Of a DNA stretch of 64,000 bases, positions 7,883-15,884 are shown one piece after another. Position 1 is the stretch's first letter. The number at the start of each line of letters is the position of its first letter. This DNA is from Amycolatopsis nivea. GTDB taxonomy: Bacteria > Actinomycetota > Actinomycetes > Mycobacteriales > Pseudonocardiaceae. Made by a program: the position numbers and the translations under genes. Location: contig NZ_SDLT01000032.1 of NCBI RefSeq assembly GCF_004522235.1, positions 54,913 through 118,912 of the forward strand. The letters are read 5' to 3'. The notes beneath the pieces were generated by a model. The model did no database searches, had not been told where the DNA came from, and was given only the letters and a program-made list of their open reading frames with translations.

Positions 7883-9280
7883 GTGGGTTCGTGGCGCGAA
7901 TTGGGAGCGCATTCCAGCACCGCGGTCGTGCTGGCCGGCGGCGTACTGGTCGGCGCGGTCAACATCTATGTGGCAGCAAGCCTTTTGCCGACCGCGGTCG
8001 CCGACATCGGCGGGGAGCGGCTTTACGCGTGGAACATGACGGCGTTCCTGGTCGCGCAGGTCGTCGCGACGATGTTCGTCAGCCGTGCGCTCGCGCGACT
8101 CGGCAACGCGACGGCGTACTACCTCGGGTTCGGCGTTTTCGCGGCGGGCTCGGTGGTGTGCGCGGTGAGCCCGGCGATGCCGGTGCTGCTGGCCGGACGC
8201 GGAGTGCAGGGTTTGGGCGCTGGATTGCTGACCGGACTGGGGTTCGCGGTGATTCACTCGGCGCTGCCGCGGCATTTGTGGGCGCGGGGGAGTGCGTTGA
8301 TCTCGGCGATGTTCGGCGTCGGCAACCTCGTCGGCCCGGCGCTCGGCGGGTTGTTCGCGCAATTCGGTTCGTGGCGGGCGGCGTTCGTCGTGCTGGCTGG
8401 CGCGGCGGTCGTGATCGCGGCCTTGGTGCCGCGGGCGCTCCCGCGCAGCGAACGAAGCGGCGAGTCGACCCCGGTGCCGACCTTCGCGCTGGTGGCCGTC
8501 GTGGGCGCGGTCGGAGCGGTGAGCATCGCCGGAATCTTGACCAACGTCGTCGCGATGGCCGCGTTCATCGTGCTGGGATTCGGTTTCGTGGTGGCGTTTC
8601 TGCTCGTCGAGAAGCGCGCCGCGGTACGGGTTCTGCCCGCTGAGACCTATTCCGGCTCGCCGCTGCGATGGATCTACCTGACCATCATGTGCCTCGCCGC
8701 CGGAGTTTCCGTCGAGTCGTTCCTGCCGCTGTTCGGCCAGCATCTCGGCGGATTGCCGCCTGCCGCAGCGGGTTTCTTCTCCGCCGCGCTGTCGTTCGGC
8801 TGGTCCGCCGGGCAGATCGTCAGCTCCTCGGCTCGTCGCGTCCGGCTGCTCTGCCTGGCCGGACCGACCCTGCTGGCGGCCGCGTTCGTCGTACTTGCCT
8901 TGCTGCAGCAGGAAAACGCGTCGGTGCTGGCTTGGCTGGTCGTCCTTCTCGCCGGTGGCATCGGGATCGGCATCGCGATGCCGCACCTGTCGGTCGCCGC
9001 GATGGCCAGCGGTCAGCAAGCGGCAGCGGCGATCGCGACCGTGCTCACGATGGCGACCGCGTTCGGTGCGTCGATCGCGGGTCTGCTGGTGAACCTGGGC
9101 GCGCCGTCGATGGTGACGTCCGCGCGCTACCTGCTGATCGGCTTCGCCGTCGTCGCTGCGGCTGGGATTTTCACGACAGCTGCGGCAGGCGTTGGTGCAC
9201 GTCAAGCAGCTGCGCGAACGGATCTCCCGCCTTCGCCACGCGATCGAGCACGGTCCGGATCGTCCACCGATCCGGAGTGA
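7883..9280 (+). CDS. MFS transporter, DHA2-like drug exporter
   Basis: 465 residues with at least 12 hydrophobic segments. GRGVQGLGAGLLTGLGFAVIHSALP is the motif-C-like region and LAGRGVQGLGAG is characteristic of EmrB/QacA-type exporters; the inner membrane is the expected location. I chose GTG at 7883 because GGAGGAG ends 6-7 bases upstream; an in-frame ATG at 7847 lacks this and would precede the ribosome site. The last 37 codons (a hydrophilic tail rich in Arg, Ser and Asp) lie antisense inside the 3' end of the LigD gene, a 110-base overlap, so the tail may be a late run-on addition. Probably controlled by the XRE-cupin protein upstream. Confidence 0.85.
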   Translation: MGSWRELGAHSSTAVVLAGGVLVGAVNIYVAASLLPTAVADIGGERLYAWNMTAFLVAQVVATMFVSRALARLGNATAYYLGFGVFAAGSVVCAVSPAMPVLLAGRGVQGLGAGLLTGLGFAVIHSALPRHLWARGSALISAMFGVGNLVGPALGGLFAQFGSWRAAFVVLAGAAVVIAALVPRALPRSERSGESTPVPTFALVAVVGAVGAVSIAGILTNVVAMAAFIVLGFGFVVAFLLVEKRAAVRVLPAETYSGSPLRWIYLTIMCLAAGVSVESFLPLFGQHLGGLPPAAAGFFSAALSFGWSAGQIVSSSARRVRLLCLAGPTLLAAAFVVLALLQQENASVLAWLVVLLAGGIGIGIAMPHLSVAAMASGQQAAAAIATVLTMATAFGASIAGLLVNLGAPSMVTSARYLLIGFAVVAAAGIFTTAAAGVGARQAAARTDLPPSPRDRARSGSSTDPE

Positions 9281-10760
9281 GGTCGGGGTCGTCGAGTTCG
9301 TCCCACTCCAGCGGGACGGACACCGGCGCCCCCGGCTTCGGCCGCACGCTGTAAGGCGCGACGAGGGTTTTGTTCAGCACGTTCTGCGTGTAGTCGAGCC
9401 GCGCCAGCCCGCCGCGGCGGTCCTTGTGCCACGCCCAGCTCACCAGGTCCGGCACGATCTTGCCGATCGACTTCGACACGGTTTCCGCCCACGACCGGGT
9501 CTCGGCGTACGTATATCGCGGCTCGATCGGCACCCAAATCTGGATCCCGCGCTGCCCGGTCGTCTTCGGCCGCCCGATCAGCCCGAAGTGATCGAGCGCG
9601 GTGCGGTGCAGCCGGGCGAGCGCGAGCACGTCGTCGAACGAGGTTTCCGAACCGGGGTCGATGTCGAACAGCAGCCAGCTCGGATGCTCGACGTCCGACG
9701 TGCGCGACGTCCAGGCGTGCAGTTCCAGCGCGGCGAAATTGGCCAGCCAGGCCAGATCCGCGACGCCGGAGGGGACGAGGTACTGCTGCACGTCGCCGGG
9801 GTCGGCTGCCTCGTAATGCCAGCGGTGCAGCCACTCCGGCGCGTGGTCGGGGACTTCCTTGTGCCAGAACCCGGGTTTGCCGACGCCGCCGGGGAACCGG
9901 TTGGTGTTGAGCGCGCGGCCGGCGAGGTAGGGGAGCATCGTCGGCGCGATCCGGGTGTAGTACTCGATCAGTTCCCGTTTGGTGATCGGCGCTTCGCCGT
10001 CGCGGCCGGGGATCAACGTCTTGTCGAGATTGGTGACCTTCAACTGCCGCCCGGCGACCGTCCACGTGCCCTGCTTGCCCAGCTCGCTCAGTGCTTCGAG
10101 TTCGTCCTCGGACGCTGGCTCGAACACCGCGTGCAACGGCACTTCCGCCTCGGTCGCGGGCAGATCGCTCCGCCACAACGCGGGCGGAGCGGCCGCGATC
10201 TCGTCGTTGGTGAGCCCGCTTTTCACCGACTTCGGATGGTCCTCGGCGTCCCAGCCCGCGGTAGCGTGGTCGTCCTGCTTGTGCAGCAGGAACCACTGTT
10301 TCCCGTCGTCGTCCTTCTTCGGACGGATCAGCACGAAGCGCCCGGCCAGCTTCTCGCCGTACAGGTCGAAGTGCAGGTTCCCGTCCGCGAGCGCCTGCTC
10401 GGGATCGTCGGTGTCGACCGGTTCCCAGCGTCCGCGATCCCACACGATCACGTCGCCGCCGCCGTACTCGCCGCGCGGGATGACGCCCTCGAAATCGGCG
10501 TACTCCAGCGGATGGTCCTCGACGTGCACGGCCATCCGCCGCGCCTTCGGATCGAGCGTCGGCCCCTTCGGCACCGCCCAGCTGACCAGCACGCCACCGA
10601 GCTCGAGCCGGAAATCGTAATGCTTCCGCCGCGCCCGATGCCGCTGCACGACGAATCGGTAGCCGGGTTCCCTCGGGGCATTCGCACCAGCCGGCTCGTC
10701 GGTCTTCGCGAAGTTGCGCATGGCGCGGTACTTCGCCAGCCGCTCGGCGGCACCGTCCAT
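9171..10760 (-). CDS. NHEJ LigD-type protein: 3'-phosphoesterase plus primase-polymerase domains
   Basis: 529 residues. Residues about 30-190 form the 3'-phosphoesterase (PE) domain, shown by RHRARRKHYDFRLELGG (metal-binding His and Asp) and VEDHPLEYADFEGVIPRGEYGGG. Residues about 235-525 are the primase/polymerase domain of LigD: LKVTNLDKTLIP, TNRFPGGVGKPGFWHKEVP, the catalytic DID in LLFDIDPGSETSF, and ARLDYTQN. There is no adenylation (ligase) domain, so this is a PE-Pol arrangement that needs a separate ATP-dependent ligase. The family repairs double-strand breaks together with Ku, which is not in this window. Its 3' end is overlapped antisense by the MFS gene. Confidence 0.9.
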   Translation of the reverse strand: MDGAAERLAKYRAMRNFAKTDEPAGANAPREPGYRFVVQRHRARRKHYDFRLELGGVLVSWAVPKGPTLDPKARRMAVHVEDHPLEYADFEGVIPRGEYGGGDVIVWDRGRWEPVDTDDPEQALADGNLHFDLYGEKLAGRFVLIRPKKDDDGKQWFLLHKQDDHATAGWDAEDHPKSVKSGLTNDEIAAAPPALWRSDLPATEAEVPLHAVFEPASEDELEALSELGKQGTWTVAGRQLKVTNLDKTLIPGRDGEAPITKRELIEYYTRIAPTMLPYLAGRALNTNRFPGGVGKPGFWHKEVPDHAPEWLHRWHYEAADPGDVQQYLVPSGVADLAWLANFAALELHAWTSRTSDVEHPSWLLFDIDPGSETSFDDVLALARLHRTALDHFGLIGRPKTTGQRGIQIWVPIEPRYTYAETRSWAETVSKSIGKIVPDLVSWAWHKDRRGGLARLDYTQNVLNKTLVAPYSVRPKPGAPVSVPLEWDELDDPDLTPDRWTIRTVLDRVAKAGDPFAQLLDVHQRLPQLS

Positions 10761-10775
10761 TCGCTGCCCCTCCCG

Positions 10776-11255
10776 TCAGCAGGTCGGCGGAGGCTCCTCG
10801 GTGCAGGAGCTGCTGTCGACCGTTCCGGAAGCCGCTTGCAACAGCAAGTTGTAGAGCTGCTCGCGCTGATCCGGATCGAGCGCCGCGAAGACCTCGTCCT
10901 CGACCGCCGCGAGCGCCGCCTCGGCCCGGGCCAGCTCCTTCGCGCCCCGGTCGGTCAGCACCACGACGTGCCGCCTGCGGTCCTCCGGCGAACGACGCCG
11001 CTCGATCAGCTGGTCGGCCTCGAGGTCGTTGAGCAGGCCGACGACGTTGGTGCTGTCCATCTCGAGGATCTGCGCGAGGGACTGCTGGGTGCTGGAACCG
11101 CGGGTCTGCAGGACGGTCAGGGCGATCAAATGCCGAGGCCGCAGCCCGAACGGAGCGAGCACGCTCTCCGCGCGCAGCCGGATCCGGCGCGCGAAGTGCT
11201 CGAGCAACGCACCAGACCTGCGCGGAGCCTGGGCGACGAGCGGCAGCGGAGCCAT
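10776..11255 (-). CDS. MarR-family transcriptional regulator
   Basis: 159 residues. The winged helix is clear: FGLRPRHLIALTVLQTRGSSTQQSLAQILEMDSTNVVGLLNDLEADQLIERRRSPEDRRRHVVVLTDRG, with the DRR wing at about residues 95-99. The family represses an adjacent gene and releases DNA on binding a phenolic ligand or on thiol oxidation. The short C-terminal tail SSSCTEEPPPTC holds two cysteines, which could be redox-active, but that is speculation. The gene is divergent from a quinone/azo reductase with a good operator candidate between them, the classic arrangement for a MarR repressor controlling a quinone-detoxifying flavoprotein. Confidence 0.88.
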   Translation of the reverse strand: MAPLPLVAQAPRRSGALLEHFARRIRLRAESVLAPFGLRPRHLIALTVLQTRGSSTQQSLAQILEMDSTNVVGLLNDLEADQLIERRRSPEDRRRHVVVLTDRGAKELARAEAALAAVEDEVFAALDPDQREQLYNLLLQAASGTVDSSSCTEEPPPTC

Positions 11256-11301
11256 GTGTCCAGTCTACGAGACAGTCGGGGTAGCTGCCGTGCTATAAAT
11301 G

Positions 11302-11318
11302 GTTTGTCTTACACAAAC
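11302..11318. promoter_or_regulatory. likely MarR operator between marR and azoR
   Basis: Inverted repeat GTTTGT-5 bases-ACAAAC in the 84-base divergent space between the MarR gene and azoR, 22 bases before the azoR ATG. Next to it, TATAAA at 11294-11299 is an AT-rich -10-like element. Position, symmetry and size fit a MarR dimer site; the direct link to this regulator is inference. Confidence 0.6.
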
Positions 11319-11339
11319 TATCTACGGACGGTCATCGAC

Positions 11340-11972
11340 ATGGCACACCTGCTGCACCTCGACTCCAGCATCAACGGCGACCGCTCGGTGAGCCGCAAAC
11401 TCAGCGCACGCGCGGCTCAGGCCTGGCAAGCCGCCCATCCAGACGGAACGGTGACCTACCGAGATCTGGGCGCGAACCCAGTCCCGCACCTGGACCCGCT
11501 GGCCTGGGAAGCCCGCATCACCCCCGCGTCGGAGCACACCGCAGCCCACCGCGAAGCCGCCCGAATCGGCGAAGAACTGGCCGCGGAAGTACTGGCCGCA
11601 GACACCGTGCTGCTGGGCCTCCCGCTCTACAACTACGGCGTCCCCAGCTCGGTGAAAGCGTGGGTAGACCGCATGATCGCCGCCGCCGGCGAGGACCCGT
11701 CAGTCCTGGGCGGCCGAGAACTCCTGGTCCTGGCCAGCCGTGGCGGAGGCTACGGCGAAGGCACCCCAAGGCACGGCTGGGACCACGCAGAAGGCTGGCT
11801 ACCGCACGGCCTTTCCCTGACCGGCCTGGAACCGCGCTTCATCACAGCAGAATTCACCATGGCAGACGTCAACCCCGCTTTGGCGGAATTCCGCCCGCAC
11901 GCAGAAGAAAGCCTCTCCGCAGCAGAACGAGAGATCGACGCCCTCTGGACCCCCGCCACCGCAACCCGCTGA
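11340..11972 (+). CDS. azoR: FMN-dependent NADH-azoreductase / quinone reductase
   Basis: 210 residues, usual length for AzoR. MAHLLHLDSSINGDRSVSRKLSARAAQAW is the flavodoxin-like beta1-loop-alpha1 that binds the FMN phosphate; LLGLPLYNYGVPSSVKAWVDRM (about residues 83-104) is the conserved P-x-YN-x-x-x-P motif lining the flavin, and LVLASRGGGY is the second FMN loop. These cytosolic flavoproteins reduce quinones, and azo dyes in vitro, with NAD(P)H by two-electron transfer. ATG at 11340. Probably repressed by the divergent MarR protein and induced by quinones or phenols. Confidence 0.88.
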   Translation: MAHLLHLDSSINGDRSVSRKLSARAAQAWQAAHPDGTVTYRDLGANPVPHLDPLAWEARITPASEHTAAHREAARIGEELAAEVLAADTVLLGLPLYNYGVPSSVKAWVDRMIAAAGEDPSVLGGRELLVLASRGGGYGEGTPRHGWDHAEGWLPHGLSLTGLEPRFITAEFTMADVNPALAEFRPHAEESLSAAEREIDALWTPATATR

Positions 11973-12000
11973 CAAGCCACGCCCTCGACGCAGCACACCA

Positions 12001-12053
12001 GTCGTGAGGGGAACCCTCACAGCCCCAGATTCCCCCAGGGTCCCCCTCACGAC
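12001..12053. terminator. long GTGAGGGG-type palindrome after azoR
   Basis: 17-base arms GTCGTGAGGGGAACCCT and AGGGTCCCCCTCACGAC with one mismatch, 19-base loop. The left half alone can also fold (GTGAGGG...CCCTCAC). It lies 29 bases after the azoR stop, between convergent genes. It belongs to the same sequence family as the palindromes near 19.5-20.2, 32.3-32.5, 43.3 and 54.7 kb. There is no U-tract, so factor-independent termination is not certain. Confidence 0.6.
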
Positions 12054-12059
12054 CGACCC

Positions 12060-12270
12060 AACCCACGCGCCCTAAACCGCACCGGTGCACCCAACAATCG
12101 AGGCACCCAGCCCTCCCCCGCACCCCGATACGAAGCTCTCCTGCGGTCTGGGGTGGCTTGTCAAGGCATCTTTCCCGCCTTGACAAGCCACCCCAGACCG
12201 TCAGCACAATCAAGCTTCGGGGTGCCCCACCGCACCCTCAAAAAAGCAATGTCGCCGCCAGGCGACGAGC
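12060..12270 (-). repeat. dispersed palindromic element, copy A
   Basis: On the minus strand this roughly 210-base element starts 7 bases after the stop of the acetyltransferase gene. It contains an outer small hairpin (GTCGCC..GGCGAC), the phrase GGGGCACCCCGAAGCTTGAT, then a 24-base perfect stem with a 9-base loop at 12144-12200 (arms CGGTCTGGGGTGGCTTGTC+AAGGC and complement). Copy B at 19003-19206 is nearly identical over its whole length; copy C at 54352-54540 is more diverged. Two positions in the stem differ between A and B and are changed in both arms. Confidence 0.85.
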
Positions 12271-12276
12271 CGAACG

Positions 12277-12810
12277 TCAAACAACATCCCCCCGCCGAAC
12301 CCGATAAACCTGCAACCTCAACTCGTAATACTTAGTAGTCTCCCCAACCCAAGACATCCCGATCCGCTCCGCAGTAGCAATGGCCCGGGAATTACTAGGC
12401 CGCGCCACCGCGAACAACTCATCAGTCCCGTCCTGGGAAAACGCCCACTCCACCAACGCCCGCCCGGCCTCGGTCGCGTACCCGTGCCCCCACTCCTCGG
12501 GCCGCAACTGCCAGCTCAGCTCCAAATCCTCCCGATAGGGCGGCAGCAACCGGATCCCCAGCCCCCCGATCACCCGGCCGTCAGACCGCAGCTCCACCGC
12601 CCACCGCCCCCGCGGCGGGGTCAGATTCGGCTGCGCCTCCTGCCAGGCCTGCAACACCGACCGCATCGCAGCGGCGTCCGCGACCCGGTCCATCGCGGGA
12701 GTGAGCCAATGCGTCACGTCGGAGGAGCCGTAGATCTGATACGCGGCTTCGGCGTCGTCAGCCGTCCAGTCCCGGATCACGAGACGGTCGGTGGTAATCG
12801 GCAGGGTCAT
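12277..12810 (-). CDS. GNAT acetyltransferase, RimJ/RimL-like
   Basis: 177 residues from ATG 12810. LPITTDRLVIRDWTADDAEAAYQIY is the typical N-terminus of the RimJ/RimL branch (T-x-RL-x-LR), LSWQLRPEEWGHGYATEAGRALVEWAF carries the acetyl-CoA-binding GHGYATEA motif, and ARPSNSRAIATAERIGM is the conserved asparagine segment. The family acetylates N-terminal or side-chain amines of proteins or small molecules. An in-frame ATG at 12834 would add eight residues (MERAYRSC) without family support; neither start has a clear ribosome site. The palindromic element copy A begins right after its stop. Confidence 0.85.
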   Translation of the reverse strand: MTLPITTDRLVIRDWTADDAEAAYQIYGSSDVTHWLTPAMDRVADAAAMRSVLQAWQEAQPNLTPPRGRWAVELRSDGRVIGGLGIRLLPPYREDLELSWQLRPEEWGHGYATEAGRALVEWAFSQDGTDELFAVARPSNSRAIATAERIGMSWVGETTKYYELRLQVYRVRRGDVV

Positions 12811-12923
12811 GCAAGAACGGTACGCCCGTTCCACCCGATCGGGGCAAGTGATCCAGGACGCACCGCAGAAGTCTTGCCCGCCAAGGACTCCGCCCGCGAC
12901 AACGCGCGGGTTAGACTGCGCGG

Positions 12924-13280
12924 GTGGAGATCTGGGTGAACCCGCGTTGTTCCAAGTGCCGCTCGGCGGTGTCGCTGCTCGACGAGGCCGGCGCGGAGTA
13001 CACCGTGCGCCGCTACCTGGAGGATCCGCCGACCGAGGCGGAGCTCGTCGCGGTGCTCGACCGGCTCGGCCTCGACCCGTGGGACATCACCCGCACCGGC
13101 GAGAAAATCGCCGGTGAACTCGAGCTGAAATCCTGGTCCCGTACCCCGGAAGACCGTCCACGGTGGATCGCCGCGCTCGCCGAGCACCCGGAGCTGATCC
13201 AGCGTCCGATCATCACCGCCGACGACGGCACCACGGTCGTCGCGCGCGACGAGGACACCGTCCGGTCGGTGCTCAGCTGA
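12924..13280 (+). CDS. ArsC/Spx-family thiol-reductase-like protein
   Basis: 118 residues, the length of ArsC. The N-terminal WVNPRCSKCRSAVSLLDEAG has the catalytic cysteine region as CSKC (Cys9 and Cys12), and RYLEDPPTEAEL plus RPIITADDGTTVVARDED match the later conserved blocks (including the RPI cis-proline segment). Members reduce arsenate with glutaredoxin-type chemistry or act as Spx regulators; actinobacterial members of this type are often of unproven substrate. Starts with GTG at 12924. Its 3' end overlaps the TauE-like gene by 8 bases in convergent arrangement. Confidence 0.85.
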   Translation: MEIWVNPRCSKCRSAVSLLDEAGAEYTVRRYLEDPPTEAELVAVLDRLGLDPWDITRTGEKIAGELELKSWSRTPEDRPRWIAALAEHPELIQRPIITADDGTTVVARDEDTVRSVLS

Positions 13281-14046
13281 CCGCGACCGCGATCAGTGCG
13301 GCCGCCAGCAGCACCACATACGCGACGGCGTGCACCTTGTCCGGCAACCGGTCGGCGACCCGCCGGACGAGTGCGATCGTCGGCAGTGAACCGGCCAGCA
13401 GCGCCGCGCCCGCGATCGGGTCGAGATACCCCGACGGCCCGCCGCCCGCTGTCGCGTAGACCGCCGTCGCCACCACCGCGACGGGCACGCTGAGCGGGTT
13501 CGCCATCGCCGCCGCGTCCGCCATCGGCAGTCCTTTGCGGCGCAGCAACGGCACCGTCATGACGCTGCCGCCCACCCCGAGAAAACTCGCCACCGCACCG
13601 ATTCCGACGCCGCCCGCGGTGGTCGTGAACGTGCTCAGCGGTTTGGCTTCGCCTTGCGGCTTCAGGAATCCGCCGCGCACCAGGCTGTCCACAATGGTCA
13701 CTGCCAGGTAGACGATGAACAGGACGCGCAACAGTCCGTCCCCCGCGTAGGTCGCGGCCACCGAACCGATGACGGCACCGATCGCGACGAACGCGGCGAG
13801 CGGCCAGATGTAGTCGCGACGGAGGCGTCCGGCCTTGGCTTGCACGACGGTCGCGCTGACCGCGTTCACCACCATTACCGCGGTGGACGTCGCGACCGCG
13901 ACATGCATCGCGTCGCCGCGGCTCGTGACCGCCGCGACCACCGGCACGGTGACGAATCCGCCGCCGAAGCCGAACAGCACGGTCGTGACGCCGCTGAGGC
14001 AGCCGAAGAGCAGAAGAATCAGGATCGAGGTCAACACTGGCTTCAA
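13273..14046 (-). CDS. TauE/SafE-family sulfite/anion exporter
   Basis: 257 residues with about eight hydrophobic segments. The two half-repeats of the family are visible: LLFGCLSGVTTVLFGFGGGFVTVPVV near the N-terminus and VGIGAVASFLGVGGSVMTVPLL in the middle, each with the G-x-GGG/GGS signature. Such inner-membrane proteins move sulfite, sulfoacetate or related small anions. The start is uncertain: TTG at 14046 gives MKPVLTS, GTG at 14037 gives MLTS; neither has a convincing ribosome site. It faces the AraC gene at 14124 across about 78 bases, and could be its target. Confidence 0.85.
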   Translation of the reverse strand: MKPVLTSILILLLFGCLSGVTTVLFGFGGGFVTVPVVAAVTSRGDAMHVAVATSTAVMVVNAVSATVVQAKAGRLRRDYIWPLAAFVAIGAVIGSVAATYAGDGLLRVLFIVYLAVTIVDSLVRGGFLKPQGEAKPLSTFTTTAGGVGIGAVASFLGVGGSVMTVPLLRRKGLPMADAAAMANPLSVPVAVVATAVYATAGGGPSGYLDPIAGAALLAGSLPTIALVRRVADRLPDKVHAVAYVVLLAAALIAVAVS

Positions 14047-14123
14047 GGTAGGTCGTGCCGGGTGCGGCGCGCATCCGAAGATTCGCCAGCTTCTTTCGAG
14101 GATCGGACACCTACTCTGGAGGC

Positions 14124-14888
14124 ATGCGCAACGTTCCGTTGTCCGAGGTCGACGCCCTGCCGCGGGCCGTGCTCGCGATCAGCACGGACTACCCGCCGGA
14201 CCACTTCCTGCCGCCGCATCGCCATCGCCGCGCGCAGTTCCTTTACGGGGCCACCGGCGCGATGCGGGTCGGAACGGCAGACGGGACCTGGACCGTCCCG
14301 ACGCGGCGCGCGGTGCTGATCCCGCCGGAAACCGATCACAGCGTCGTGATGATGAACGTGACCACGCGCAGTCTGTATCTGGAACCGCCCGCCGTGCCGT
14401 GGTTCCCGCGCCGCTGCCAGACCGTCGACGTCTCGCCGCTGCTGCGGGAATTGCTCCGGGAAGCCGTGGACGTCGCCCCGGAATACCCTCGCCGCGGGCG
14501 CGATGCCACGCTGATTTCCCTTCTGTTGCACGAAATCTCTCGCTGCGTACCGCTGCCGCTCGAACTTCCGTGGCCGCGGCACGAGGGTTTGCGTGCTCTG
14601 TGTCAGTCCTTTTCGGACGCTCCCGATGTGCACGATCCGCCGTCTCGCTGGGCGGCGGAGCTGCACGTCAGCGAACGGACGCTGCACCGGCTGTTCCGCG
14701 CCGAAACGGGCCTGAGCTTCGCCCGCTGGCGGGAGCGGGCGTGTGTGCTGCACGCACTCCCGCTGCTGGCCGCGGACCTTCCGGTGGCCGACGTCGCGGT
14801 CACCCTCGGATACGAAAGCCCCGCCGCCTTCACGACGATGTTCAGCCGCCTGCTCGGCGCCCCGCCGACGGCTTACCGCGAGCCGTGA
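14124..14888 (+). CDS. AraC-family transcriptional regulator with cupin sensor
   Basis: 254 residues. The N-terminal half is an AraC-type cupin (HFLPPHRHRRAQFLYGATGAMRV, residues about 28-52, and VLIPPETDHSVVM). The C-terminal half holds the two helix-turn-helix units: RWAAELHVSERTLHRLFRAETGLSFARWRE and LPVADVAVTLGYESPAAFTTMFSRLLGAPPTAYRE. The ATG at 14124 is only one base from GGAGG, while TACTCT upstream sits at leaderless -10 distance; the longer in-frame ATG at 14055 has no domain support. Divergent to the TauE exporter. Confidence 0.88.
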   Translation: MRNVPLSEVDALPRAVLAISTDYPPDHFLPPHRHRRAQFLYGATGAMRVGTADGTWTVPTRRAVLIPPETDHSVVMMNVTTRSLYLEPPAVPWFPRRCQTVDVSPLLRELLREAVDVAPEYPRRGRDATLISLLLHEISRCVPLPLELPWPRHEGLRALCQSFSDAPDVHDPPSRWAAELHVSERTLHRLFRAETGLSFARWRERACVLHALPLLAADLPVADVAVTLGYESPAAFTTMFSRLLGAPPTAYREP

Positions 14889-14901
14889 CCAGATCTCATT
14901 G

Positions 14902-14935
14902 AGTACAACTTGATTGCGCACAACTTAGTTGTACT
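14902..14935. promoter_or_regulatory. AT-rich palindromic operator upstream of alpha/beta hydrolase
   Basis: Perfect 9-base inverted repeat AGTACAACT ... AGTTGTACT separated by 16 bases, with a direct third half-site CACAACTT inside. The segment is strikingly AT-rich for this genome and ends 37 bases before the hydrolase ATG at 14973. Its size fits a HxlR-, MarR- or PadR-type dimer site; the cognate regulator is not identifiable here, though the adjacent AraC gene is one candidate. Confidence 0.6.
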
Positions 14936-14972
14936 GTGGGTCCCGTTCGGAACTTTCTCTGAGGAGGACCTC

Positions 14973-15662
14973 ATGACTGCCACTGTCGTTCTGGTGCACG
15001 GCGCGTTCGCGGATTCGTCCAGCTGGAACGGGGAGATCGAGCGGTTGCAAGCAGCCGGGCACCGGGTGATCGCGGCGGCGAACCCGCTGCGCGGAGTCGC
15101 CGAAGACGCCGCCGCCGTGCGGTCTTTGCTCGACAGCATCGAGGGCCCGATCGTCCTGGTCGGCCACTCCTACGGCGGCTCGGTGATCTCGGCCGCCGCG
15201 GCGGGCCACCCCGGGGTGCGGGCGCTGGTCTACATCGCCGGCTTCCTCCCCGCCGAGGGCGAAAGCGCAGGCGAACTGGCCGGCAAGTTCCCCGGCGGGA
15301 CCCTGGGTGAGACGTTGGAGCAGGTCGCCCTGGCGAACGGCGTCGACCTTTACGTCCGGCAAGACCTGTTCCACCAGCAGTTCGCGGCGGACGTCCCGGC
15401 CGCGCAGGCCAGCCTGATGGCAGCGGGCCAACGCCCGATCGCGGCAGCGGCCCTGGACGAAGCGTCGCCCGCACCGGCGTGGAAGGACTTGCCGGTGTAC
15501 AGCCTGATCCCGACCGCGGACAAGAACATCCCCGCCGAGGCGCAGCGCTTCATGGCGGAACGCGCGGAGGCGGAGGTAGTCGAGGTGGAGGGCGCTTCGC
15601 ACGCGGTGCTGGTTTCGCAGCCGGAAGCGGTGGCGGACCTGATCCTGCGCGCTGCCCGGTGA
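14973..15662 (+). CDS. alpha/beta-fold hydrolase
   Basis: 229 residues. VVLVHGAFADSSSWNGEIERL is the oxyanion-hole strand-loop, IVLVGHSYGGSVISAAA the nucleophile elbow (GHSYG, Ser about 72), and the late GASHAVLVSQPEAVADLIL carries the catalytic His. The sequence belongs to the short esterase/haloperoxidase-like branch common in actinobacteria and often found downstream of HxlR- or TetR-type switches. ATG at 14973 is supported by GAGGAGG seven bases upstream. The strongly AT-rich inverted repeat just before it suggests tight inducible control. Substrate unknown. Confidence 0.87.
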   Translation: MTATVVLVHGAFADSSSWNGEIERLQAAGHRVIAAANPLRGVAEDAAAVRSLLDSIEGPIVLVGHSYGGSVISAAAAGHPGVRALVYIAGFLPAEGESAGELAGKFPGGTLGETLEQVALANGVDLYVRQDLFHQQFAADVPAAQASLMAAGQRPIAAAALDEASPAPAWKDLPVYSLIPTADKNIPAEAQRFMAERAEAEVVEVEGASHAVLVSQPEAVADLILRAAR

Positions 15663-15884
15663 CTTCGCCGAGGTGAGACCGGTCCCGCGCTGCGCGCTTG
15701 GGTGTGCAGCGTGGGTCCGGCTCGGCGGTCCCGGCTCTCCGGGCTCGGTTTCGGTGGTTGGCCTGGTCAACAGGCCGGTTGTGCGGTGTTCGGGGAACCG
15801 ATCGGTCCCGTTGTGCGGACTCGTCATAGCCGAGCCGGAATTTCACCGTTCGCCGCGTCGGTGCGGCAGTTACCATCGGCGGCC

